Source: an uncultured Verrucomicrobiota bacterium (GTDB taxonomy: Bacteria > Verrucomicrobiota > Verrucomicrobiia > Chthoniobacterales > SZAS-18). Taken from it: a DNA stretch of 7,980 nt. The notes under the pieces are model-generated. The model made no database searches. It was not told the DNA's origin and worked only from the letters and a program-made list of their open reading frames with translations. Made by a program: the position numbers and the translations under genes. Positions 1 through 6,171 of the stretch are shown here, piece after piece. Position 1 is the first letter of the stretch; every line of letters begins with the position of its first letter. The stretch lies in assembly GCA_937871685.1 (NCBI GenBank), contig CALMOL010000087.1, positions 1 to 7,980 on the forward strand, written 5' to 3'.

Positions 1-2
1 GC

Positions 3-479
3 TTTTCCCACGCGCTCAATTTCCTCGCCACCGGCAGCCGCGGCGGCGCGACTTCCGGGCCGCCGGACTTGGCTCGCTCGCTCCAGCGCCACGCGGGCGC
101 GGCGTCGCGTCGCCGTGGCCTCGTGATCGTGCTGAGCGACCTTTTCGGCGCCGACCAAGGCGCGCCGTGGACGGCCGGCGCGCAACGGCTGCTGCATCAC
201 GGCTTGGAGCTACAAGTCATCCAGGTGCTCGATCCGGCCGAACTCGATCCCGGCCTGCTCGGCGACCTGCGCCTCGCGGACGTGGAAAGCGCCGCGCACC
301 TCGACCTCACCAGCGACGAGGGCGTGCTGCGCGACTATGCCGCCGCGGTCCGGCGCTTCGTGGGCGAGGCCGAAACGTGGTGCCGCCGCGCCCGCGTGCC
401 CTACGTGCGCGCGATGACCGACGCGAGCTTCGAGGACTTGGCCCTGCGCGCCCTGGCGGCGGCGGGAATGGTGGAGTGA
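3..479 (+). CDS. DUF58 domain protein, C-terminal part (cut by left edge)
   Basis: The reading frame is open from the first full codon at position 3 to the TGA at 477-479, so the true start lies left of the window. A TTG at 69 is only an internal codon: coding sequence continues upstream of it (FSHALNFLATGSRGG). The visible 158 residues match the C-terminal half of DUF58 proteins. They show a hydrophobic strand LVIVLSDLFG, followed by LLHHGLELQVIQVLDPAE, then GDLRLADVES, and a last helix region with VRRFVGEAETWCRRARVPYVRAMTD. This part of DUF58 folds like a von Willebrand A domain. The DUF58 family is usually found next to MoxR-type AAA ATPases and Bat-like membrane proteins; none are visible here, but the upstream side is missing. 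The biochemical role is unknown. The family call is fairly sure; function is not. Confidence 0.8.
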   Translation, partial: FSHALNFLATGSRGGATSGPPDLARSLQRHAGAASRRRGLVIVLSDLFGADQGAPWTAGAQRLLHHGLELQVIQVLDPAELDPGLLGDLRLADVESAAHLDLTSDEGVLRDYAAAVRRFVGEAETWCRRARVPYVRAMTDASFEDLALRALAAAGMVE

Positions 480-506
480 AAGCCCGGGGGCGATTCCTCT
501 TCAGGT

Positions 507-527
507 AAGCCTTGCGCGCGCAGGCTT
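507..527 (+). terminator. Small hairpin after the DUF58 gene, possible weak terminator
   Basis: AAGCCT (507-512) and AGGCTT (522-527) are perfect inverted copies around a 9-nt GC-alternating loop, starting 28 nt after the DUF58 stop. There is no T run behind the stem (CACAAAGACC follows), so an intrinsic terminator in the classical sense is not supported. It could be a processing or pause hairpin, or chance. Confidence 0.25.
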
Positions 528-583
528 CACAAAGACCTGCGGTGGCCGGCCGAAAGCTCCGCGAGCATGAGGAGGCGCGGCGA

Positions 584-611
584 TGCCTTGGCGCCGGTGG
601 CATCCAAGGCA
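584..611 (+). promoter_or_regulatory. Strongest hairpin in the carB leader
   Basis: TGCCTTGG (584-591) pairs perfectly with CCAAGGCA (604-611). Inside, GCC (593-595) can pair with GGC (599-601) across a GGT loop, leaving a small asymmetric internal loop (one nucleotide against two). The structure ends 150 nt before the carB start. There is no T run directly behind it. Its role is unknown; attenuation or mRNA stability are possible for a pyrimidine gene, but no leader peptide or PyrR-type anti-terminator was recognised. Confidence 0.35.
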
Positions 612-761
612 CCCGCCACGCTCGGCAAAATTCCTCTCCGCCCTCCCCGCCTCGGGGGCAATCCTGGCATCAGCGCCGGAGGGTTTGCGCCGCGGGAGGC
701 ACGCGCGTTTAGTGGCGGGCTTTTCCCCGGCCCCAGCCGGTTCGAATCCTCCTCTCGTCCG

Positions 762-3700
762 ATGCCGCGCAATCCCGACCTCAAGAAGATCCTCCTGATT
801 GGCTCCGGCCCGATCGTCATCGGCCAGGGGTGCGAGTTCGACTACTCCGGCACCCAGGCGTGCAAGGCGCTGCGCGAAGAGGGCTACGAGGTCATCCTGC
901 TGAACTCGAACCCGGCCACGATCATGACCGATCCGGAGTTCGCGGACCGGACCTACATCGAGCCGATCACCGCGGCCACGGTGGAGAAAATCCTCGCCCG
1001 CGAGCGGCCGGATGCCATTCTCCCCACGCTCGGCGGCCAGACGGCGCTGAACGTGGCGATGGAGCTGGTGCGCTCCGGCGCGCTGATTTCCCACGGCGTG
1101 AAGCTCATCGGCGCCAACGCCACGGCCATCAACAAAGGGGAAGACCGCAAGCTCTTCAAGGAGGCGATGATCCGCATCGGCCTCGACGTGCCGCTCTCGG
1201 GCGTGGCCCATTCCATGGACGACGCGCGCAAGATCGCCCAGCAGGCCGGCCGCTTTCCGCTCATCATCCGGCCGGCTTTCACGCTCGGCGGCCACGGCGG
1301 CGGCATCGCGTATAATCGCGAGGAGTTCGAGGAGATCGTCGGGCGCGGGCTGGACCTGTCGCCGGTCTCGGAGGTGCTGATCGAGGAGTCGCTGCTCGGG
1401 TGGAAGGAGTTCGAGATGGAGGTGATCCGCGACCGGGCGGACAACTGCATCCTCGTCTGTTCCATCGAGAACATTGATCCGATGGGCGTCCACACGGGCG
1501 ACTCGATCACGGTGGCGCCGATCCAGACGCTCTCGGACCGCGAGCTACAGCGGATGCGCGACGCTTCCTTCGCGGTGATCCGCGAGATCGGCGTGGAGAC
1601 GGGCGGCTCGAACATTCAATTCGCCGTGCATCCCGGGACGGGCCGGATGGTGGTCATCGAGATGAACCCGCGCGTGTCGCGCTCGTCGGCGCTCGCCTCG
1701 AAGGCCACGGGGTATCCCATCGCGCGCGTGGCGGCCAAGCTGGCCGTGGGCTACACGCTCGATGAGCTGAAGAACGACATCACGCGCCACACGCCGGCGT
1801 CCTTCGAGCCGGCCATCGACTACGTGGTGGTGAAGGTGCCGCGCTTCGCCTTCGAGAAATTCCCGCAGGCGGACCAGACGCTGACCACCTCGATGAAGAG
1901 CGTGGGCGAGGCGATGGCCATCGGCCGGACGTTCAAGGAAGCGATGCAGAAGTGTTTGCGCTCGCTGGAGACGGGCCGCTTCGGCCTCGGCGGCGACGGC
2001 AAGGACATCTATCCCATCCTGCCGAGCGGCGAGTGGGACCTCGACGCCATCCGGCGCAAGCTCATCGTGCCCAACGCGGAGCGCGTGTTCTTCCTGCGCC
2101 ACGCCTTCCTGGCCGGCTACGGCGTGCCGGAGGTCTTCGAGATGACGAAGATCGACCCGTGGTTCCTCATGCAGTTCAAGCAGATCGTGGACGAGGAGAA
2201 CGCCTACCGCGGCGCGCAGGCCGGCATCCCGCTGCGGCGCGCGAAGAAGTTCGGCTTCTCGGACCCGCAGCTCGCCGCCTTGTCCGGGCTGGATGAGGCC
2301 GGTATCCGCGCCCAGCGCAAGACCTCGGGCATCCAGCCGACGTATCGCCTCGTGGACACCTGCGCGGCGGAGTTCGAAGCCTACACGCCGTATTACTACT
2401 CGACCTACGGCGACGAGGACGAGACGCGCGGCGGCGACAAGAAGAAAGTGATGATCCTCGGCGGCGGCCCAAACCGCATCGGGCAGGGCATCGAGTTCGA
2501 CTACTGCTGCGTCCACGCCGCCTTCGCGCTGCGCGAGGCGGGCTTCGAGACCATCATGGTCAACTCGAACCCCGAGACCGTCTCCACCGACTTCGACACC
2601 TCCGACAAGCTCTACTTCGAGCCGCTCACGCTGGAGGACGTGCTGAACATCCACGAGCGCGAGCAGTGCTGGGGGGCCATCGTGCAGTTCGGCGGACAAA
2701 CGCCGCTCAACCTCGCCTCCGAGCTTTCGCGCAACGGCCTGCCCATCATCGGGACGCCGCCCGCGAGCATCGACCGCGCGGAAAACCGCCGCGAGTTCGC
2801 CGCGATGCTGGAGAAGCTCGGCTTGCGCCAGCCACCCAACGGCACCGCCACCGACGAGAACGGCGCCGTGGCCATCGCCCAGCGCCTTGGCTGGCCGGTG
2901 CTGGTGCGCCCATCCTTCGTGCTCGGCGGGCGTGCGATGGAGATCATCTACGACGAGGACAACCTCCGCCGCTATATGCGCCAGCAGGCCGCGCAGGTGT
3001 CGGCCGACCGGCCGATCCTCGTGGACCGCTTCCTGGAGGATGCCGTGGAGGTGGACGTGGACTGCATCGCCGACGGCGAGACCGCCGTGATCGGCGCGGT
3101 GATGGAGCACGTCGAGCAGGCCGGCATCCATTCCGGCGACTCGGCGTGCGTGATTCCGTCCTTCTCCCTCGCGCCGGAAACGGTGGACGAGATTCAGCGC
3201 GCCACGAAGGCGCTGGCGATGGAACTGGGCGTGCGCGGCCTGATGAACGTGCAGTTTGCCGTGCGCGCGGGCGTCGTCCATGTGCTGGAGGTCAACCCGC
3301 GCGCCTCTCGCACGATCCCGTTCGTGTCGAAGGCCATCGGCGTGCCGCTGGCGAAGCTGGCCGCGCGCGTGATGGCCGGCGCGACGCTGAGGGAACTGGG
3401 CTTCACGCGCGAGATCGTGCCAAAGCATTACAGCGTGAAGGAGGCCGTGTTCCCCTTCGTGCGCTTTCCCGGCGTGGACATCACCCTTGGGCCGGAGATG
3501 CGCTCCACCGGCGAAGTGATGGGCATCGATGACGACCTGGGCCTGGCTTTTGCCAAGTCGCAGGCCGCCGCCGGCTCGCCGCTGCCGACCAAGGGCAACA
3601 TTTTCATGTCCGTGAAGGATTCCGACAAGGCCGAGGCCGCCGAGATCGCCAAGGAATACGTGGCGCTGGGCTTTGTGGTCCACGCGACCGATGGCACCCT

Positions 3701-4001
3701 CGCCGCGCTGCGCGCCGCGGAAGTGCCTGCCGAGCGCATCAACAAGCTTTCCGAGGGGCGTCCGCACGTGCTCGACCTCATCAAGAACGGCGACCTCGCC
3801 TTCGTCATCAACACGCCCAGCGGCGCCACGCCGCGCGCCGACGAGGTGACGATCCGCACCGCGGCCGTGTCGCACCGCGTGCCGATCATGACCACGCTGA
3901 GCGGCGCCCGCGCGAGCGCTGGCGGCATCCGTTCTCTCCAAGCCAGCGGCCTCACCGTGAAGACTCTCCAGGAATTCCACGCGGCGATGAAGGCGGGCTG
4001 A
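762..4001 (+). CDS. carB: Carbamoyl-phosphate synthase large subunit
   Basis: CarB uses ammonia released by the glutaminase subunit CarA, bicarbonate and two ATP to make carbamoyl phosphate in the cytosol for pyrimidine and arginine synthesis. The product is 1079 residues; the E. coli protein has 1073. The ATG at 762 gives MPRNPDLKKILLIGSGPIVIG, which starts as CarB normally does; the upstream extension to 567 is rejected. Domains, in order: carboxyphosphate ATP-grasp half (about 1-400) with R129, R170 and E300/N302/R304 at the expected ATP/metal sites; oligomerisation domain (about 400-555); second ATP-grasp half from about 560 (KKKVMILGGGPNRIGQG) with R716 and the EVNPRASR motif at 843-850; MGS-like allosteric domain from about 941. 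The last retains S950, K956, T976, T979 and K995, equivalent to E. coli residues that bind UMP or IMP, so nucleotide feedback is likely (inference). The two halves are the well-known ancient internal duplication. No carA is visible on either side. The start has no Shine-Dalgarno sequence; CCTCCT lies at 749-754 instead. Confidence 0.98.
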   Translation: MPRNPDLKKILLIGSGPIVIGQGCEFDYSGTQACKALREEGYEVILLNSNPATIMTDPEFADRTYIEPITAATVEKILARERPDAILPTLGGQTALNVAMELVRSGALISHGVKLIGANATAINKGEDRKLFKEAMIRIGLDVPLSGVAHSMDDARKIAQQAGRFPLIIRPAFTLGGHGGGIAYNREEFEEIVGRGLDLSPVSEVLIEESLLGWKEFEMEVIRDRADNCILVCSIENIDPMGVHTGDSITVAPIQTLSDRELQRMRDASFAVIREIGVETGGSNIQFAVHPGTGRMVVIEMNPRVSRSSALASKATGYPIARVAAKLAVGYTLDELKNDITRHTPASFEPAIDYVVVKVPRFAFEKFPQADQTLTTSMKSVGEAMAIGRTFKEAMQKCLRSLETGRFGLGGDGKDIYPILPSGEWDLDAIRRKLIVPNAERVFFLRHAFLAGYGVPEVFEMTKIDPWFLMQFKQIVDEENAYRGAQAGIPLRRAKKFGFSDPQLAALSGLDEAGIRAQRKTSGIQPTYRLVDTCAAEFEAYTPYYYSTYGDEDETRGGDKKKVMILGGGPNRIGQGIEFDYCCVHAAFALREAGFETIMVNSNPETVSTDFDTSDKLYFEPLTLEDVLNIHEREQCWGAIVQFGGQTPLNLASELSRNGLPIIGTPPASIDRAENRREFAAMLEKLGLRQPPNGTATDENGAVAIAQRLGWPVLVRPSFVLGGRAMEIIYDEDNLRRYMRQQAAQVSADRPILVDRFLEDAVEVDVDCIADGETAVIGAVMEHVEQAGIHSGDSACVIPSFSLAPETVDEIQRATKALAMELGVRGLMNVQFAVRAGVVHVLEVNPRASRTIPFVSKAIGVPLAKLAARVMAGATLRELGFTREIVPKHYSVKEAVFPFVRFPGVDITLGPEMRSTGEVMGIDDDLGLAFAKSQAAAGSPLPTKGNIFMSVKDSDKAEAAEIAKEYVALGFVVHATDGTLAALRAAEVPAERINKLSEGRPHVLDLIKNGDLAFVINTPSGATPRADEVTIRTAAVSHRVPIMTTLSGARASAGGIRSLQASGLTVKTLQEFHAAMKAG

Positions 4002-4138
4002 CGCGGCCTCTCACCCTGGGCGCGTGGTTCAGGGCGGGCAGGAAAGAACGCGGCGGGGACTTGCGCGCCGGCCCTTTCGCGCCCCCTATTCATCCTCCCT
4101 CTCCCCCTGAAGCCGGGAGCCTTGATCTTCGTCGCGCC

Positions 4139-5089
4139 TTGGAAGTCACGCTCATCATCCCCGTCTTCAACTGCCTGTCGCTCACGCAGGCGTGCGTGGC
4201 CGCCGTGGAGGCGACCCTCGGCACGCGTGGAGAATGGGAAGGGATCATCGTGGATGATGCCAGCACGGATGACACCCCGGCGTGGCTTGCCACGCTGTCC
4301 GCCCCGCGGTGGCGCGTCGTCACGCAGCCGGCGAATCGCGGCTACGCCGCGGCGAACAATGCCGCAGCCACGCAGGCTCGTGGACGCTTTCTCGTCCTGC
4401 TCAACAACGACACCGTGCCGCGCCCCGGCTGGCTCGAACAGATGATCGAGGTCCATGCCGCCGCGCCCGCCGCGGGCATCGTCGGCAACGTCCAATTTGA
4501 GGCGCGCACCGGCCGGCTGGATCATGCGGGGGTGATGTTCGATTCCGAGGGGCGCCCTTTCCACGTGGGGAAGGCGGCGAAGCGCGCGCCGCGCGGCGAC
4601 TGGGCCGAATGGCCGGCCGTCACGGCCGCGTGTTGCCTGATGGAGCGCACGCTCTTCGAGCGCCTGGGCGGCTTTGACGAGGCCTTCCGCAATGGCTGCG
4701 AGGACGTGGACATTTGCCTGCGCGCCAGCGAGGCCGGCCGCCGGCATTACGTGGCGCATCGCAGCGTTGTCCTGCATCACGTTTCCTCCTCGCCCGGCCG
4801 GCGCGACCACGACGCCGCCAACCTTGCCCTCCTGCTCGACCGATGGCAGGACCGCGTCCGCGAGCGCGCCAAGGCGTGGCCCTCCTCTTGGCGGCGCGCC
4901 GAGCACCTGGAAAAGGAGCGCGTGCTGCGCGAGCATCACCGTGACGACGGCTGGCGTTACCTGCGCAAGCACGCCCTGCGCCCCTGGCGTTACAACTGGA
5001 CCCGCCTCGTCACCGCCCTGCGGGGCGTCTCCGAGCGCCCGGACGCCGCCGTTCCTGCCGCGCAGAACGGCGATTTGCAGGTGAGGTGA
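4139..5089 (+). CDS. Family 2 (GT-A fold) glycosyltransferase
   Basis: The 316-residue product is an inverting GT2-type enzyme expected to move a sugar from a nucleotide-sugar donor onto a glycan or lipid acceptor at the cytoplasmic side of the membrane. Motifs, numbered from the TTG at 4139: VTLIIPVFN at the N-terminus (first beta strand), VDDAS with D39/D40 (nucleotide binding), NRGYAAANNAA, LLNNDT with N89-N90-D91 (DXD-like metal site), and GFDEAF then EDVD at 188-191 carrying the likely catalytic base. This pattern resembles rhamnosyltransferase/WcaE-type O-antigen or exopolysaccharide enzymes; donor and acceptor cannot be told. The last 80 or so residues are rich in Arg, Trp and His and may be a membrane-surface tail. 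No transmembrane segment is evident. The start is uncertain: the frame is open to a TTG at 4061, but the added 26 residues are Pro-rich and precede the normal first strand. The gene lies 137 nt behind carB and 30 nt before the MBL gene. Confidence 0.85.
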   Translation: MEVTLIIPVFNCLSLTQACVAAVEATLGTRGEWEGIIVDDASTDDTPAWLATLSAPRWRVVTQPANRGYAAANNAAATQARGRFLVLLNNDTVPRPGWLEQMIEVHAAAPAAGIVGNVQFEARTGRLDHAGVMFDSEGRPFHVGKAAKRAPRGDWAEWPAVTAACCLMERTLFERLGGFDEAFRNGCEDVDICLRASEAGRRHYVAHRSVVLHHVSSSPGRRDHDAANLALLLDRWQDRVRERAKAWPSSWRRAEHLEKERVLREHHRDDGWRYLRKHALRPWRYNWTRLVTALRGVSERPDAAVPAAQNGDLQVR

Positions 5090-5119
5090 GTTTCCTCCTC
5101 CGCCGATTTCCTTCCCGCG

Positions 5120-6025
5120 ATGATGCACTGCCTCGACACCCTTCAGCTTGGCCGCACCCACATCATCGCCGTTCATGCGCTGGAGACGCGCGACGGCTTG
5201 GCGCTCTTCGATACGGGACCGGAGTCCACCTTCGAAAACGTCGTCGCGGCGATGGGGAAGGCCGGCCTTTCGCCGCGTGATGTGCGGCACGTCTTTCTCT
5301 CGCACATCCATTTCGACCACGCGGGCGCCTCGTGGCGCTGGGCCGAGCTGGGCGCGACGATCCACGTCCACCCGCGCGGCGCGCCGCACCTGGTCCGGCC
5401 GGAGCGCTTGATCGAGTCCGCCACGCGCATTTACGGCGACGACATGGAGCGCCTTTGGGGCAAGCTCGCGCCGGTGCCCGAGGCGAACGTCCACGTGATG
5501 AACGACGGTGAAGTGGCGCAGGCCGGCGAGTTTGCCGTGCGCGCCGTGGACACCCCCGGCCACGCCTCGCACCACCACGTGTATGCGTGGGACGACTGCG
5601 TGTTCGGCGGCGACGTGGCCGGCGTGACGATCAAGGGCGGCCCGCCGATCCCGCCCTTCGTTCCGCCGGAGCTGGACCTCGCCGCTTGGCACGCGTCGCT
5701 GGGCAAGCTGCGCGCGCTGAAGGCCAAGACGATGTATCTGCCTCACTTCGGCCGCGTGGACGGCCCGCTCGACGCGCACTTTGACGAGGTCGAGCGACGC
5801 CTCGGCACTTGGTCCGAGGCGCTGCTCGGCATGATGCGCGCCGGCATGGACGAAGCGGAGATGATTCCGGCCTTCGCCAAGTTCGAGGAGGATGACCTCC
5901 GCGCGTCCGGTGGCACGGAGGAAACGGTGACGGACTACGAGACCGCCGACCCGAGCTACATGGCCGTGAGCGCCGGGCGCCGCTACTTCCAAAAGCACCG
6001 CCCCGACCTGCTCGCCAAGGCGTGA
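5120..6025 (+). CDS. MBL-fold metallo-hydrolase, substrate unknown
   Basis: This 301-residue protein is a metallo-beta-lactamase-superfamily hydrolase with a complete binuclear metal site: H62-x-H64-x-D66-H67 in SHIHFDHAG, H148 in TPGHASHH, D165 in FGGDVAG and H209 in LPHFG. The stretch ERLIESATRIYGDDMERLWG, after the first metal motif, and the PPIPPFVPPELDLAAWHASL loop recall a widespread, uncharacterised glyoxylase-II-like MBL group, from memory and without a search. After about residue 225 a helical C-terminal part follows, ending in SAGRRYFQKHRPDL. There is no signal peptide, so it is probably cytosolic. The ATG at 5120 is followed directly by a second ATG at 5123; either may be used, and neither has a Shine-Dalgarno sequence. 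It starts 30 nt after the glycosyltransferase stop, so co-transcription is likely. Its TGA (6023-6025) is only 3 nt from the REP doublet at 6029. Confidence 0.85.
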   Translation: MMHCLDTLQLGRTHIIAVHALETRDGLALFDTGPESTFENVVAAMGKAGLSPRDVRHVFLSHIHFDHAGASWRWAELGATIHVHPRGAPHLVRPERLIESATRIYGDDMERLWGKLAPVPEANVHVMNDGEVAQAGEFAVRAVDTPGHASHHHVYAWDDCVFGGDVAGVTIKGGPPIPPFVPPELDLAAWHASLGKLRALKAKTMYLPHFGRVDGPLDAHFDEVERRLGTWSEALLGMMRAGMDEAEMIPAFAKFEEDDLRASGGTEETVTDYETADPSYMAVSAGRRYFQKHRPDLLAKA

Positions 6026-6028
6026 GGT

Positions 6029-6068
6029 TGTAGAGGCGGCTCTGTCCGCGAATGCGGACGTGCCGCCT
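6029..6068 (+). repeat. Left REP unit
   Basis: GTAG (6030-6033) is followed by AGGCGGC (6034-6040), which pairs with GCCGCCT (6062-6068). Inside, GTCCGC (6044-6049) pairs with GCGGAC (6054-6059) around a GAAT loop. The two stems are separated by an internal loop of TCT against GT. This is the GTAG-plus-bulged-hairpin layout known for REPs. Confidence 0.7.
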
Positions 6069-6081
6069 GTGGATTCTTCTC

Positions 6082-6118
6082 GGGTGGCCGCCGGCATGCC
6101 ATCCGACAGCGGCCACCC
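6082..6118. repeat. Central hairpin of the REP doublet
   Basis: GGGTGGCCGC (6082-6091) and GCGGCCACCC (6109-6118) are perfect 10-nt inverted copies around a 17-nt loop that contains the palindrome GGCATGCC (6093-6100). The outer flanks (TTCTTCTC on the left, AGAAAAAAG on the right) are loosely complementary. Together with the two REP hairpins the element could form a three-armed structure, or one long hairpin through its 40-bp arms. Confidence 0.7.
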
Positions 6119-6120
6119 AG

Positions 6121-6166
6121 AAAAAAGCTTGAGGCGGCACGTCCGCATTCGCGGACAGAGCCGCCT
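6121..6166 (-). terminator. Possible intrinsic terminator of the ABC transporter gene
   Basis: Read on the minus strand, the right REP hairpin (6166 down to 6132) is GC-rich. It is followed by CAAGC and then a run of six T (complement of 6121-6126). This is close to an intrinsic terminator, with the T run a little further from the stem than is ideal. It begins directly behind the ABC stop codon. On the plus strand no comparable T run follows either hairpin, so termination of the MBL transcript here is less supported. Confidence 0.45.
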
Positions 6167-6171
6167 CTACA
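6132..6171 (-). repeat. Right REP unit (inverted)
   Basis: This is the exact reverse complement of 6029-6068. Its GTAG is the complement of 6167-6170, and the nested stems follow inward. The TAG of this motif (complement of 6167-6169) is also the stop codon of the ABC transporter gene, so repeat and gene overlap. Confidence 0.7.

Larger units (their letters stand above)
480..761 (+). other. Non-coding carB leader with several potential hairpins
   Basis: This 282-nt gap holds no credible gene. The carB frame stays open back to 567, but the extra residues are Arg/Pro/Ala-rich and unlike any CarB N-terminus. Four perfect or near-perfect inverted repeats can be read: 507-512 with 522-527; 584-591 with 604-611; 645-649 with 653-657; and 727-731 with 736-740. 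I see no convincing sigma70 promoter and no purine-rich ribosome binding site in front of 762. A T-arm-like string lies at 739-749, but no tRNA can be folded around it. The GC content makes short stems likely by chance, so regulatory function is only a possibility. Confidence 0.5.
6029..6171. repeat. REP doublet / REPIN-like composite palindrome
   Basis: Positions 6029-6068 and 6132-6171 are perfect 40/40 inverted copies; pairing stops exactly at both ends. Each copy is itself an imperfect hairpin preceded by GTAG. A 63-nt centre (6069-6131) carries a third hairpin. REP sequences with a 5' GTAG followed by an imperfect palindrome, arranged as inverted pairs, are the hallmark of REPINs/BIMEs, which are thought to be mobilised in trans by RAYT (TnpA-REP) transposases related to the IS200/IS605 group. 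No transposase gene is in the window and no target duplication is seen at the flanks. It fills the gap between two convergent genes, the usual place for REPs. The REPIN name is an inference from architecture; other copies in the genome would confirm it. Confidence 0.75.

Noticed and set aside
567..761. 65-residue N-terminal extension of CarB
   Set aside because: CarB proteins begin within a few residues of KKILLIGSGPIVIGQ. The extension is Pro/Arg-rich and overlaps the leader hairpins, so ATG 762 is the start.
672..761. Possible tRNA gene ending at the GGTTCGAATCC string
   Set aside because: The T-stem 5' strand (GCCGG) does not pair with CCTCC, there is no 5' acceptor partner, and the AGTGG box at 711 is too close to the T-loop for a normal anticodon arm.
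501..1493. 330-codon minus-strand open frame covering the carB 5' end and leader
   Set aside because: It is antisense to conserved carB residues, with Arg/Ala/Asp-rich composition and no family resemblance.
1545..3980. 811-codon open frame on the minus strand opposite carB
   Set aside because: It lies wholly antisense to an unmistakable carB. Its product is rich in His, Arg, Gly and Ala with no recognisable domain, as expected from GC-biased third positions.
4014..4034. CCCTG/CAGGG inverted repeat after carB as terminator
   Set aside because: The stem has only five pairs, the loop is 11 nt and no T run follows; chance is likely at this GC content.
3428..6148. 906-codon open frame on the minus strand across carB, the GT2 and the MBL genes
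   Set aside because: It is antisense to three real genes, has low-complexity Arg/Gly/Ala composition and reads through the REP element. It is a shadow of codon bias.
6029..6171. CRISPR array or insertion sequence with terminal inverted repeats
   Set aside because: There are only two repeats, inverted rather than direct, with no coding capacity between them and no target duplication. A REP doublet explains the structure better.
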